Shown here piece by piece: positions 30,406 through 40,826 of a stretch of DNA of 64,000 bases (positions are counted from its first letter, which is position 1; the number at the start of each line of letters is the position of its first letter). Below the pieces are notes generated by a model that had not been told where the DNA came from, made no database searches, and saw nothing but the letters and a program-made list of their open reading frames with translations. A program made the position numbers and the translations under genes. This DNA comes from Prorocentrum cordatum. Lineage: Eukaryota; Sar; Dinophyceae; Prorocentrales; Prorocentraceae. The DNA lies in the NCBI GenBank assembly GCA_963575745.1, contig CAUYUJ010021679.1, positions 67,501 through 131,500 of the forward strand, written 5' to 3'.

Positions 30406-31023
30406 GCTTCAGCCCAGGAGTTTCCTCCTCGATTGCGGCGCCTGGGACCCGTCATCGCCTTCCCGGGCCACCAACACCAGATCTGGGGCGAAGATGCCGG
30501 CCCCAGGGGGGAGGGGTTGGGATCTCCCGGGGGCCTCGTTGGAGGCTTGGGTTTATGTTGCTCCCATCGTACTTAAGGACCACATCCAAGAAATGATTTC
30601 GAGCACCCTGAAAAGTATCGAAACGGTGTCGAGCGAGTATCGCCTCCCAGGGCCCGACACGTGAAAACCCTCCAGTTTCGGAATCTCCTTGGTGCTCGAC
30701 ATACTCTCTGGTGATCCAGGCTACGGTAGGCTGGAGCATCGTAAGCCTGGGCCTCTCTCGCCGCCCAGGTGGCCGGGGTCGTCAACCGCACGGCCAGCCA
30801 GGGGGTCTTCGTCGCGTGACGCGCGCCCTCGCCCGTGCTCGCGGGCTCGAGAGACAGGTCCATAGCCGCTGCCTCGCGAGCGGGGCCCCCGGGCCGCGAC
30901 CCCGCGGGCACGGGGCGTCTCTTCGCGGACGCCCCTCGCGGAGCACAGCCGTGCGACCGCGCCCCCGCGGGGCTGCGCCCCGGAGTCCAGGCCGCGAGGG
31001 CGCGGATGTGGACCTGGTCTGAG
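30406..31023. other. Mostly intronic or spacer sequence
   Basis: 30560-30680 is AT-richer unique sequence. 30769-30815 is the exon-like piece described with the 30005 exon. 30820-31020 is very GC-rich and open in several frames. Confidence 0.3.
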
Positions 31024-31184
31024 GTCGGGCCTGCCCCCCTGCAGGCGGATTTTGGAGGCAAAGTTGAAGATACCCCAACAAAAAGATTCAAGAATGGCGA
31101 AATAAATCGTCCAAGAAGATCGTCCCCAGAATGTGTGTTTGACTATTTTTTGGGCTGCTCCTGCTGCAGAGGGCCACGCGCGAC
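31024..31184. mobile_element. GTCGGGC-TIR MITE, copy 2
   Basis: Left end GTCGGGCCTGCCCCCCTGCAG, right end CTGCAGAGGGCCACGCGCGAC, with an AT-rich middle, as in copies at 4603, 41139 and 50037. Its right end overlaps the start of the exon-like piece at 31172, so the element may supply a 3' splice site. Confidence 0.6.
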
Positions 31185-31236
31185 TTCAACCTGGTCGCCG
31201 CTCGTGCCGTGCGCAGCCCTGCGGGGCCAGGGTCTC

Positions 31237-31432
31237 GGGTCGGACGAAAGGGGGGGATTGGGAAAGGGGGGGTCACGAAATCTGCTGTGTGCAGCTGGTT
31301 TCGGCCTCACCGAGGGGCCCATTCCTCGATACATAGCCGCCTCCGGCGCCGGGAGGCGCCGGGAAAACCAGCTACGTGAGCTGATTCTCAAACCCCCCCT
31401 TTGCTATCCCCCCCTTTCGCCCGACCCGACCT
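31237..31432. mobile_element. GGGTCGG long-TIR MITE, copy 1
   Basis: 196 bp. Left end GGGTCGGACGAAAGGGGGGG and right end CCCCCCCTTTCGCCCGACCC are inverted over about 37 bp. Flanked by GCGGGGCCAGGGTCTC (31221-31236) and GTGGGGCCAGGGTCTC (31433-31448), a 16-bp duplication with one mismatch that places CCAG|GGTCTC at both borders. An internal palindrome GGCGCCGGGAGGCGCC is present. Confidence 0.8.
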
Positions 31433-31610
31433 GTGGGGCCAGGGTCTCCCGCCCTGCGGGTCCGGGCGCCGAGGCCCGTGGCCGTGACCGTGGCCGCCCC
31501 GGGCAGCCGCTCGTGCCCTGCCGCGCCGTCCTCGCGCGGGCCTGAGGGCGCCATCGGCGGCTGCAGGGCCCCCGGACGTGCATTGCGCGCGCCGTGGAAA
31601 CGGTCGGGGC
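31433..31610 (+). other. GC-rich exon-like piece
   Basis: In the frame continuing from 31230 across the MITE it reads SPALRVRAPRPVAVTVAAPG with almost only G/C third positions. Could be coding sequence of the 29.5-31.6 kb chain, or simply GC-rich DNA. Confidence 0.2.
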
Positions 31611-32064
31611 GGGATCGGGCGCCAGACGAAAGGGGGGGGGGAGTGGGAAAGGGGAGGAGGAGGAGCAGGAGGAGGAGGAGGAGGAGGAGGGGGGAGGAGG
31701 AGGAGGAGGAGGAGGAGGAGGGGGAGGAGGAGGAGGAGGAGGAGGAGGAGGAGGAGGAGGAGGAGGAGGAGGAGGAGGAGGAGGAGGAGGAGGAGGAGGA
31801 GAGGGGGAGGAGGAGGAGGAGGAGGAGGAGGAGGAGGAGGAGGAGAAGGAGGAGGAGGAGGAGGAGGAGGAGGAGGAGGAGGAGGAGGAGGAGGAGGGGG
31901 GTCACGAAATCTGCTGTGTGCAGCTGTTTCGGCCCCACCGAGGGGCCGAGTTCTCTCGATGCATGGCCGCCTCTTAGCGCCGGGAGGCGCCGGGAAAAAA
32001 TCAGTTCCGGGAGCCGATTCTCAAACCCCCGCCTTTGCTATCCCCCTCTTTCGCCCGGCCCGAC
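31611..32064. mobile_element. GGGTCGG long-TIR MITE, copy 2, expanded by (GGA)n
   Basis: Same ends as copy 1 (CAGACGAAAGGGGGG on the left, CCCTCTTTCGCCCGGCCCG on the right) and the same interior (TCACGAAATCTGCTGTGTGC), but with a 240-bp GGA tract (31650-31893) at the position of the G-run. Shows microsatellite birth inside a MITE. Confidence 0.8.
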
Positions 32065-32204
32065 GGGAGAGGTCGGGCCGCTTTCGGCTTCTGGGGGCCC
32101 TCACCGGGCCCCGCGGGGCCGTCAAAGAACGGCTCGGAATGAAGGAGCAGCCTCAGGGGGACCGCGCATTGAAAAAATCAGGACGTAGCACGCCTGGACC
32201 ACGG
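32065..32204. other. Short GC-rich spacer
   Basis: No feature recognised. Confidence 0.3.
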
Positions 32205-32420
32205 GTAGGGTTACGTCGGGGTGTGGTTTGCGATCGGCACCATGGGCCTGGGGAGCACGACACTTTCCTCGTCGGGCCTTCTCGGGGCGCGGCGGAGAGC
32301 TCTGTCGGGGTCCTCGCCCGCCCCCCAGGATGCCCCCCAGTGTGACCCCCTGGGGACGGTTGCAAACCACATCCTTTGCAAACCACACCCTTTGGAGTCG
32401 CCGAGTCGCGAGGATTTCTG
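32205..32420. repeat. Dispersed repeat shared with 54460-54650
   Basis: Shared order of motifs: TGCGATCGGCACC, CGTCGGGCCTTCTCGGGGCG, GGTCCTCGCCCGCC, GGTTGCAAACCACA, TTTGCAAACCACACCCTT, GAGTCGCCGA. No clear ends or coding frame. Confidence 0.6.
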
Positions 32421-32454
32421 CCGCGTGCCCATGTGCCGTCTTCTGCTTCCTCCT

Positions 32455-32580
32455 TCTCGAAGGATTGCAAAAAACGAAGGATTGCAAAAAAACCCTTGCA
32501 CGAAGGATTGCAAAAAACCGAAGGATTGCAAAAAACGAAGGTTTTTTTGCAATCCTTCGGTTTTTTTGCAATCCTCCCTT
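32455..32580. repeat. AAGGATTGCAAAAAACC cluster 2
   Basis: Six or so units of CGAAGGATTGCAAAAAACC, first in one orientation and then inverted, making a hairpin with arms of about 40 bp. Same unit as 14088-14236. Confidence 0.85.
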
Positions 32581-32877
32581 TCCCGAAGAAGAGATATGCA
32601 TCAACATAGATGTTCCGAGATCCGCGCTGATTTACGGTGGTGGCGCTCGTGAAGGAACGTGCCCAGGAGGTTTCAGGCCCTGAGGATCCCTACTCTGACG
32701 AGGGCGGCGGTGATATCCATGGCCAAGCCACAATTGATGTTCCACCGGCTGCCAGACTCGGGTGCGCTCCGCGCGCCAGGGAGGGGAGGGGAGTCTAGCG
32801 TCGATCCGAGTAATCCGCGCGGACCTCTGGCAGCTAATACTGATGTACTTACTTGTTCCTCTGTCCACATCATCATC
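32581..32877. repeat. Spacer with a degenerate foldback copy
   Basis: 32755-32835 contains the right arm of the TCCGCGCGGA family (AGTCTAGCGTCGATCCGAG, TCCGCGCGGACCTC). The adjacent sequence CAGCTAATACTGATG...TCTGTCCACATC resembles that after the 18.9-kb copy. No gene. Confidence 0.45.
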
Positions 32878-32897
32878 ACCACCATGCTCATCATCAT

Positions 32898-32938
<41 letters not shown>

Positions 32939-32960
32939 TCATCATCCTCATCAGCATCCA
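32878..32960. repeat. (CAT)n / (CAG)n microsatellite
   Basis: CATCATCAC tract passing into CAGCAGCAG and back to CATCAT. Confidence 0.95.
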
Positions 32961-33589
32961 CTCCTCGTTCTCCTCCATCCGGCTCCTTTCAGGAAAATGC
33001 AAGACTCGATTACGCCAGAATTTGGGTTTGCCGGCGCTTTTTTGAAGAGCGCGTCCTGGATTTTGACGTCCCAATTTTCGTGGGATGTTAGCAGCGGGAG
33101 CTCGCGTCAAATTTCAGATTGGGTCTCGCAATTTTCATGATGGTCCCGTCAGGCCAACCCGAGTCCCCCAAACCCGAGTCTTCCGTCTCCCCGATCCTCT
33201 TGCTATGCTGTAACAGTAGATTTGCCACGCGTGGTCCCTTCCAGGATCCCTCCACCTCGCACAGGAGGGAGTCCGGGCGCGGGGTGGCCAGGAGCAAGAA
33301 GCGCGTCTATAGACCAGCCGCAGCTGGGAGTGCTCGGCCTCGACACTCCACTCGAGGGATAGTCGGCACGACGGCGTCTCTGGGGGGGAAGATTCGGAGC
33401 AGAGGGGCGCCTGAAGAGGAGCTCACGATTGTAGCCATTTCCCTTCGCGCCACTTCCTCGCCCTTCTCCTCCTGCTGATGCTTCCCGTCCTCCCCATCCT
33501 CACCCACAGCTTCTCCCTCCTTCCCCTCCTAATCCTGCTCTCCTCCTCCTTTTCCTCCTCTTCCTCCTCCTCCACCGCCTCCTCCTCTC
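32961..33589. other. Unassigned unique sequence
   Basis: Fairly GC-balanced, with short frames on both strands (for example LLCEVEGSWKGPRVANLLL on - near 33270) but no supporting splice or start context. Ends in a CTCC tract (33535-33585). Confidence 0.3.
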
Positions 33590-33591
33590 AC

Positions 33592-33666
<75 letters not shown>

Positions 33667-33965
33667 CAGCACCACCACCACCACCAGCACCAGTATCCTC
33701 ATCATCAGCATCATAAGCATCAGCATCAGTATCATCAGCATCATCATCATCGTCGTCGTCATCATCAGCAGCAGCATCGTCAGCATCATCATCACCATTA
33801 TCAGTTTCGGTATCATCATCAGCATCATCATATTAATAATTATATGCATCGTCATCTTCATCTCCTTATCCATCCATATCTGCATCATCGTCAGCAGCAG
33901 CAGCTGCGCAGGAGCATCACTACCATCATCATCATCAGCATCATCATCAGCAGCAGCATCACCGT
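33590..33965. repeat. Interrupted CAT/CAG microsatellite
   Basis: About 370 bp of CAT and CAG triplets with CACCAC, CGTCGT and TATCAT interruptions. Poly-His/Gln frame on +, Met-rich frame on -; not a gene. Confidence 0.95.
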
Positions 33966-34176
33966 CACTGTCTACATAACTGTTCTCCTGATGATGCTGC
34001 CCCTTCTCCTCCAGAAGCCTCCTCCGCTTCTACGGTCGCATCTGCAGCACGTGTTTGCTGGCAATCGGCCATAAACATGATGAATTGAGACCTTGCACGA
34101 TGTACGATAGCCGGCGGCGCGCCAAAGGGGGCCATGTCGGGGGTCGAGGAACAACAAATTGTATTAAGATACGGTA
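33966..34176. other. Short spacer
   Basis: No gene or clear repeat is visible. Confidence 0.3.
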
Positions 34177-34304
34177 TCGGAGCTCCGCGCGGATTCCTTG
34201 GATCGGCGCTGGACGGAGCGCGCCAGGGGCGGCGCCGGAGGCGCCGCCGCAGGCGCCGCCAGGGGGCTCCAGCGCCGATCCGAGAAATCCGCGCGGAGCT
34301 CCGA
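34177..34304. mobile_element. TCCGCGCGGA foldback element, best copy
   Basis: 128-bp near-perfect foldback: TCGGAGCTCCGCGCGGATT ... GGATCGGCGCTGGA on the left, TCCAGCGCCGATCCGAGAAA and TCCGCGCGGAGCTCCGA on the right, with a GGCGCCGGAGGCGCC palindromic centre. Related copies: 18725-18930, 19805-19920, 32755-32835, 56986-57106. Confidence 0.8.
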
Positions 34305-34501
34305 AAGTTCATGTCTGTACATTTTTTCGCTACGTCCAGGGGAGGAGGGGGGCGGCTTTTGGGCGGGGCTAAGAGAAGGATGAATCCGCTCCAGAGCGTT
34401 CCAGAACGTTTTCAGAGCGCTCTAGCGATCCGAGAACGCCGCGGTGCCTGGTACATCCTCCAGAAACGCTGGGTCTCAGAGATCCCCGATTCATCCTTGT
34501 T
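34305..34501. other. Spacer
   Basis: Includes imperfect GAGCGTTCCAGAACG / CAGAGCGCTCTAGCG repeats at 34390-34430. No gene. Confidence 0.35.
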
Positions 34502-34632
34502 CTTGGCATCGCTCGGACGTGTGCATTTTTCCTTCGGCGAGGACCATCGAGGAGCATCCTTGATCATTTCGCGAAACAACCACTCACGAAACCGAAAAAA
34601 ACATTGGAAACGGACGTCCGAGCGATGGCCAG
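34502..34632. mobile_element. CATCGCTCGGACGT MITE, copy 1
   Basis: Ends GGCATCGCTCGGACGTGTG and GGACGTCCGAGCGATGGCC are inverted; the interior has ACCATCGAGGAGCATCCTTG and CGAAACCGAAAAAA. Same family as 34749, 40696 and 57110. Confidence 0.75.
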
Positions 34633-34748
34633 TTCGATTCGGTTCAAGAGACTTGCGCTATTCCGCCGATTCCCCGAGGAGGGAAGAAGTCCACGGGTAG
34701 GGCATCGGGGGGCCTCTTGGGGAACCTCTGGAGGCCTTCGTGGGGGCC

Positions 34749-34877
34749 CTGGCATCGCTCGGACGTGTGCATTTTTTTCTCGGCGAGAACCATCGAGGAG
34801 CATCCTTGATCATGTGGCGAAATAACCACGCACGAAACCGAAAAAACGCAGGTAATGGACGTCCGAGCGATGGCGAG
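34749..34877. mobile_element. CATCGCTCGGACGT MITE, copy 2
   Basis: 129 bp, flanked by GGGCC at 34744-34748 and 34878-34882. Same orientation as copy 1, 116 bp downstream of it. Confidence 0.8.
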
Positions 34878-34882
34878 GGGCC

Positions 34883-35249
34883 TCCTGGGGGACTCGTCGG
34901 GCGTGCTGGGTGTTTCGTGTGGCGCTGCAGGAGCACATCACCTGGGACCAACGAGAGGACCATGTGAAGAAGAGGGGTGGGGCGCTGCGGAAGCAGGGGT
35001 CCAGTGATCTTCCCTCTTTCACTGAAGGACCCCCCATCCGTGCACGTGTTGCACAGGCTTAACCCTTTGTGGTCATGAATCTCGATTCGAGGAAGTCTTA
35101 AGCGACAGCTCCACTTAGAGAAAGAGCCGCCATGAACCCGTGCAGGGCTGCATGCGTTGCAGCTTCTGCCCCTTAAACGAAGTCTCGGGCGAGAACTCCA
35201 TTTCGAAAAAAACACTCCTGCACCCTGCTCAGCATTGCATTTGCACAAA
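34883..35249. other. Spacer with GAGGAAGTCTTAAG-type units
   Basis: 35085-35190 resembles the loose tandem at 25147-25621. The rest is unassigned. Confidence 0.4.
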
Positions 35250-35900
35250 AAAGAATGTTCGCGACGCTGAGGCGAGAATCACAATTTGAAAACGAACCGC
35301 CCTCCATCCGCGAAGCTACTGCAAGATTCTACACAGAATATGCGCGGCGCTGGGGGCAGCACAAATTCAAAAACAACCCTCTTCAATCCGTGACGATGCA
35401 AAGGTTTCAAGCCATGTGCGCACCGCTAAGGCGAGAAGCACATCGTGAGAACGCCCTCCTCCATCCCTGAAGCTGTTGTAAACGTTTTAACATTTATGAT
35501 AATTCACGAGATTTCACTTCTGGCTGTGAAGCTCAAGGAAGTTTCAATCGAGAGACACGTTTTCAAAAACGGGCAGCCCTCCTGCGCAGCTGCTACACGC
35601 GTTGACGCGATGTGTTGTTCTACTGTGAGGGAAGTCTCGCGCCAGAGCCCCATGTTGAAAAGGAGCCAGCTTCCATCCTCACAACCGGCCCGAGATGTTG
35701 GGACGAGTGTGCACGGCGTTGAGATGAGAGCCCCACTCTGAAAAGCAGCCGCCCTCCAGCCCCGAAGCTGCCGCAGACGTCGAAGACGAATGCGCGCGGC
35801 GCAGAGGCGAGAGCACCATCCTGAAAACGGCGAATGCGCACGGCGCGGAGGCGAGGGCGCCATCGTGCAGATTGTAGCTTGTGGCTGCGAGCTGCAAGTT
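35250..35900 (-). repeat. Composite repeat remnant, block D
   Basis: 83-bp-type units in reverse orientation at 35255-35460 (GCGGCGCTGGGGGC, CCCTCCATCCGCGAAGC) and degenerate ones at 35700-35870, with a GAAGTCTC-type stretch in between. No clear 73-bp units or terminal block. Confidence 0.6.
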
Positions 35901-35994
35901 CTAGGACTGTCCGCGGTGAGACCGTCTGGGGCGACGCGCCTGGCGCGCCCAACTAGCACGCCTGGGTGCCCGACGGGGAGGAGCGATCTTTCAG

Positions 35995-36470
35995 GAAAGG
36001 AGGAGGAGGAGAAGTGGGAGGAGGAGGAGGAGGAGGAGGAGGAGGAGGAGGAAGAGGAGGAGGAGGAGGAGGAGGAGCAGAAGAAGGAGGAGGAGAAAGC
36101 AAAGGAGAGGGAGGAGGGAGGAGGAGGAGGAGGAGAGAAGGAGGAGGAGAAAGCAAAGGAGAGGGAGGAGGAGGAGGAGGAGGAAGAGGAGAGGAGGAGG
36201 AAGAGGAAGAGATGAGGAGGAGGAGAAGGCGGAGGAGGAGGAGGAGGAGGAGGAGGAGGAGGAGGAGGAGGGTCGGGCTCGCACGCGTCCGACGTGCGTT
36301 TGGACCACTTTCGGCCACGGGGGGAGGGGAAGGGAGGGAGGGAGGAAGGGAGGGAGGGAGGCAGGGAAGAGGAGGACGAGGAGGAGGAGAAGGAAGAGGA
36401 GAAGAAGGATGAGGGAGATAGGAGCGGAGGGGGAGAAGGAGATGGAGGTTGGAGGAGGAGAAAGAAGAGG
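35995..36470. repeat. (GGA)n tract
   Basis: Purine-rich, mainly GGA/GAA, with one unique interruption (36270-36320). Poly-Glu/Gly/Arg frames on +, Ser/Pro/Leu frames on -, all artefacts. Confidence 0.95.
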
Positions 36471-36830
36471 AGCAGGGTAGAGCCAGAGCGCCCTCGCCAA
36501 GAGTCCTCCTTTGCTCGCCGCCGGCGATTTCGGGATGTGCGGGCCAGGTGGTGGACCCAAAGGGGCCAAGGGCCGAGGCCAGCCGGCAGCGACATCACGC
36601 TGAGCCACCGCCTGCAGTTAGCCCGCATCTCTCTTGGAGGCAAGCTGCCTCTCCAGAAGGAGGAGGACGAGGAGGAGGGAGAACGGAGGAGGCCGAGGGG
36701 GAGGGGATGATGAGAAGGAAAGGGAAGAGGAAGAGGATGAGGAGGAGGAGGAGGAGGAGGAAGAGTAGGAGGCGAGGGAGGAGAATGACTGGGACGAGGA
36801 GGAGGAAGAAAATATAGGTTTTCGCAGACC
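36471..36830 (+). other. Possible exon-like piece between GGA tracts
   Basis: 36485-36655 reads RRFRDVRARWWTQRGQGPRP then SDITLSHRLQLARISLGGKL in one + frame with GC-rich third positions; GGA tracts follow. Could be a short exon; there is no other support. Confidence 0.2.
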
Positions 36831-37348
36831 AGCTACTCCGAGCCAGTCTGGGGGAGGGGCGGATTACCCTTGAGGGGGGGCTGGCGGAGAGCCCGGAAAG
36901 GTGGTGGAATGGTGCAGAAGAGGCCGAGGGAGTAGCGCTTCATATAAGCAACGGTAGACAATGATCACAAATCTTTGTCCACAGAGGTGGTGTTGAGGGG
37001 GCGGTCAAAACCAGAATACCCAGAGAAAATGAGCGGTGCCTCGATGCACCGAAACTCGCCACATGAGCGGCAGCCCCTGAGGCGTTCCGAACCGACAGGC
37101 CCAGGGGACACCAAACATGTTCGACCCCTTCCAGCCGAACCTGACAAGGTCCAGTGGCCAAAGGCCTTCCCAAAGCACAAAAGGTCAACATGCAACAGGG
37201 CGGGCGGGTGTGCGGGGCGCCACTGCCCAAAGGCCTCCCCTCCAAGGACTCCCCTCACCAGACCAGACCGTCGTATTTGTTTATCATGTTGGAGGTAGAG
37301 GGGGGCAGGAGAGGACATCATTAGGCAGTCCCGAACTGCGCGAGCGAA
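36831..37348. other. Unassigned sequence
   Basis: GC-balanced, no repeats of note, only short frames on both strands. Confidence 0.3.
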
Positions 37349-38330
37349 TTAGAGATCAAGAAGCAAGGCCACACATTCCTGGAAGCGGACTGCCACGAAG
37401 ACGATTGCGTCGTGGAGGTGACCGCGAAGCCGCCATCGCCGCCTCGCACGTGCTCTTGAGCACTGGACCCAGCTTAAAGCACTTCCAGATGCTGCGCCAG
37501 CAAACGAGCGCTCCACGGGCCAAGCTTCCCCACGAGCGACGCAGCCACCCAAAGCAGAGCGCATTAGAAATAAGTGCGTACATCCACTTGACCAAGACCC
37601 CCTTGGCAGTGTTCTTCTTCTTCTTGCTGCCGAACTTCCAGCAGGCATTACTTTCGCGTCGCCGGTCGCGCTTGGGCATCCTGTCCACGACGGGCGGCCA
37701 GGCGCTGCGATGCCGAAAGAGCCACGCCACGGTTCTTCTCCGTCAAGCCGTCGAAGGACATCAGCAGTCGGCCGGGTAGAAACCACAGATTTCTCTTTCA
37801 AAGAGACGAATTGCACCCTGAGGCTAGGGCCCACGCACGTCCAAGTCTGATCTGAAGACTTCTCTACATGCCTACACGCTCCACCAACAACATCGCACCA
37901 CACTGCCTGAGTTTTGCCCCCTTCGGGCGATAGCAAATACGATCCCATTACGACCAGCCCCCATGACTTCGAGGTCGGGGTCCGATGACCACGATCCGCT
38001 CCTGAGCGAACCCGTAGGTGTCCTCGCCCCCCCCCCCCGCTCGGGCCCTCGTCGGACCCCATGCTCAGCTCATCGGGCTCCCCGTCAGAGCTGAGGCCGA
38101 AGAAGTCCAGCACCTCGCCGGTTCCGATCCTCACGACGGCGGCCTCAGCCTCTTCGTTGAGTTCTCCGCACGCTGACCGAAGGAAGAGAGAGACCCGCGC
38201 AGACGATGGCCCACGCGCGCGGCGTCGCGCTCGCGGAAGCGAGGGCCGCGCCCACGGCACGAACGCGAAAGGCCCCGCTTCAGGGCCTCGCCCGCGCCGC
38301 GTTGAGCCCACTGGGGGAAATGGCGGCTGA
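37349..38330 (-). pseudogene. Degenerate coding remnant of unknown family
   Basis: On the - strand from about 38200: GELNEEAEAAVVRIGTGEVL, DFFGLSSDGEPDELSMGSDE, then at a poly-G run (38029-38040) the sense seems to pass into another frame (EDTYGFAQERIVVIGPRP), then MGSYLLSPEGGKTQAVWCDV, VQFVSLKEKSVVSTRPTADV and, past 37730, KGVLVKWMYALISNALCFGW. The pieces read like one decayed polypeptide with frameshifts. It could be a retroelement or a dead gene; I do not recognise it. Confidence 0.35.
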
Positions 38331-39050
38331 CAAATTACGACTGGGCGTGTACAACACAATTCAGGAACAGCTAGGAGGAGAATGAGGAGGAGCAGGAGGA
38401 GGCGACGGTGGAGGAGGAAGAGGTCAGATAAGGAAAATACGGTGCAGGAAACCGAAGAGGTCGAGGACGAGGTGGACGAGGAGGGGGAGGACGACAATGA
38501 GGACGCGGACGGGGATGCCGAGAACAAAAAGGGCAGGGCGAGATGAAAGAGCAGGAGGAAGCGGAGGAGGAGAAGGAGGGCGACGGCGAGGAGGAGCAGG
38601 AGTACGGCGATGCCCGAGGGCGAAGAGGAGGAGGAGGAGGAGGAGGAGGAGGAGGAGGAGGAGGAGGAGGAAGAGGAGGAGGAGGAGGAGGAGGAGGAGG
38701 AGAAGAGGAGAGGAGGGGAGAAGGCAGAGGAGGAGGCGCTGCGGGATGGCGCGATGCTTCTGGCCCGCTGCGACCCGGCCCTCCCTGTCGGCCGCGCGCG
38801 AGGGGCGACCTGCCGAGGGGGACGCCGCGCGAAGGGGCTGGGGACGGCACAGATGCTGAGCGGGGCGGGAGGAGGAGGGAGCGGAGGATGGAGGAGGAGG
38901 AGGAGGAGGAGGAGGAGGAGAGAAGGAGGAGGAGGAGGAGGAGGGGAACAGGGGACAGGGGAGGAGGAGGAGGAGGAGGAGGAGGAGGAGGAGGAGGAGG
39001 GGAGGAGGAGGAGGAGGAGGAGGAGGAGGAGGAGGGGGGGCTGCGCAACC
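38331..39050. repeat. (GGA)n tract
   Basis: About 700 bp dominated by GGA with a GC-rich interruption (38735-38860). The very long - strand frame over it is a Ser/Pro/Leu shadow. Confidence 0.93.
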
Positions 39051-39850
39051 TGACGTGCTCCCACGAGGGGGAGCGAGAGCACTCTCGACGCGCTCACACG
39101 CCCGATCCCAGTGGACACTTCGTCCTGGAGTTGGAAGAGTGCTGGGGTCGCTGCAGCAGGAGGGAGGGAGGGAGGGAGAGAGGGAGGGAGGGAAGGGAAG
39201 GGAAGGGAAGGGAAGGGAAGGGAAGGGAAGGGAAGGGAAGGGAAGGACTTACTGGAATGGCTGCCTTTGCGCGGCGACTTGGGAAGGGAAGAGAAGGGAG
39301 AGGGGGAGAGGAGGGAGAGGAGTATAGGAGGGGGAGGAAGGGAAAGATGGAAGGAGGTGCGAGGAGTGAGGATAGAGGGAGAAAGGGAGAGAGGGAAGGA
39401 AATGAAGAGAATAGAGGGAGGATCGAGGGAGGAGTGAAGGATGTATTGTGGAGGTGAGGGAGGGCGGGAAGTGGAGAGTAGACAGAAGGAAGATGCAGTG
39501 AGGATGGAAGAGAGAGGAGAGAGGGGAGGACGGAGGATCTGAGGAGGACGGAGGAGGGAGGGAGGATGGAGAAAGGGAAGAGAGGAGGGTGAGTAAGGGG
39601 GTAGAACGAGAGAGCGGAGAGAGGAGGCAGGGAAGATAATATCATAGAATGGGAGGGGGGGGCATGGAGGGAGAGGAGGAAGGAGAGAGGGAGGAGGAGG
39701 AGGAGGAGGAGGAGGAGGAAGAAGAGGATGAGGGTTGCTGTGAAGGCTAAGCATGTCTGGATCAAGAGGGGAGGGGAATTGAAAAATGCTGGGAGGGCAG
39801 AGGAAGGGTAGACTCGCAGGGGGGGATAAGAGGGAAGAAGGGGGAAGGAC
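39051..39850. repeat. GGGAA / GGGAG pentamer tract and purine-rich DNA
   Basis: 39165-39185 GGGA repeats, 39190-39245 GGGAA repeats (about 11), then 500 bp of purine-rich degenerate sequence ending with a GGA run (39690-39720). No gene. Confidence 0.9.
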
Positions 39851-40690
39851 TGGTTGCCAGAGCAGCGGCGCAAAAGACACGAGGCGTCGGAGGCCCGGCC
39901 GAGCGGATCCCACGCTGGAGCCGACGGGAAAGGGGGAGAGCGGCCGCAGAGGGGGGAGGAGTCAGACGGCGGGCACGCGCAACTGACAGAGCCGCGCGGC
40001 GGAAGCAGACGACTGGCCCAGGGCTCGCTGTCGGGATGCGCGGTGGCCGCGGAAGCTGGCCCACCGCGCGGGCCACGAGCCGGGCCTCCCCGGGGCAGCG
40101 CCGCTCCCCGGGCGGGGGGTCGGGAGGCCGCGGGGCGAGGCTCGGGGGCAGCCGTGGCCTCCGCGCCGCCCCCCGGTCGGAGGCGCGCCCTCCCGGCGCT
40201 TTTATCTCTCGGCCTCGGCTGCGGGGGCCCGTCCTCGGGCCGCGGGACCACCAGGACCGGACCTGGGGCGGGCAGGCTGCCCCTTGTGGGAGCGGGTGGG
40301 GGCTTCGGGGGCTTCGGGGGCTGGAAAAGCACGGCGTCGAGGCGAGCAGGGCCCCACGCGGGGCAGGCAGCCCAAGTCGAGCCGAGCAGGGTGCTCGGCC
40401 GCACCCGAAGGCCGACACCCGGGGCAGCCGCACTTCCATCGGGGCCGCAGCTCCTGCCGGCGGAGCAGGGAGCCGCCTCCTGAAGGAGGGGCGAGGGGGG
40501 AAAAAGTAGAGGAAGCGATCGTACCCTTCCCCTCAAGGGCGCGCGGGGCCGCCGCCCGCGTGGAGCTTTGGCGGCGTCGCCAGACGCTCGTGGCCTTCCG
40601 CTGGCCACCCGACGGCGGAGCAGGCCGTGGACGGGGCGGCGCGCAGGCCTGCGGAGGCGGCCCGCGTGGGGGGGCAGGACACGCACGCCA
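39851..40690. other. GC-rich gene-free stretch
   Basis: Extremely GC-rich, open in several frames on both strands, so frames are uninformative. No splice-bounded island stands out. Confidence 0.35.
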
Positions 40691-40695
40691 GATGC

Positions 40696-40826
40696 CTGGC
40701 ATCGCTCGGACGTGTGCATTCTTTTTCTCGGCGAGAACCATCGAGGAGCATCCTTGATCATTCGGCGAAAAAACCACGCACGAAACCGAAAAAAAACCAG
40801 GGAATGGACGTCCGAGCGATGGCGAG
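40696..40826. mobile_element. CATCGCTCGGACGT MITE, copy 3
   Basis: 131 bp flanked by GATGC at 40691-40695 and 40827-40831. Ends CTGGCATCGCTCGGACGTG and ACGTCCGAGCGATGGCGAG. Confidence 0.88.

Noticed and set aside
31650-31893. Poly-Gly/poly-Glu protein from the GGA tract
   Set aside because: The tract is an expansion within a MITE; the other MITE copy lacks it.
37349-39913. 854-codon - strand frame
   Set aside because: Two thirds are the GGA and GGGAA tracts; only the part below 38330 has protein-like sequence and that part is itself frameshifted.
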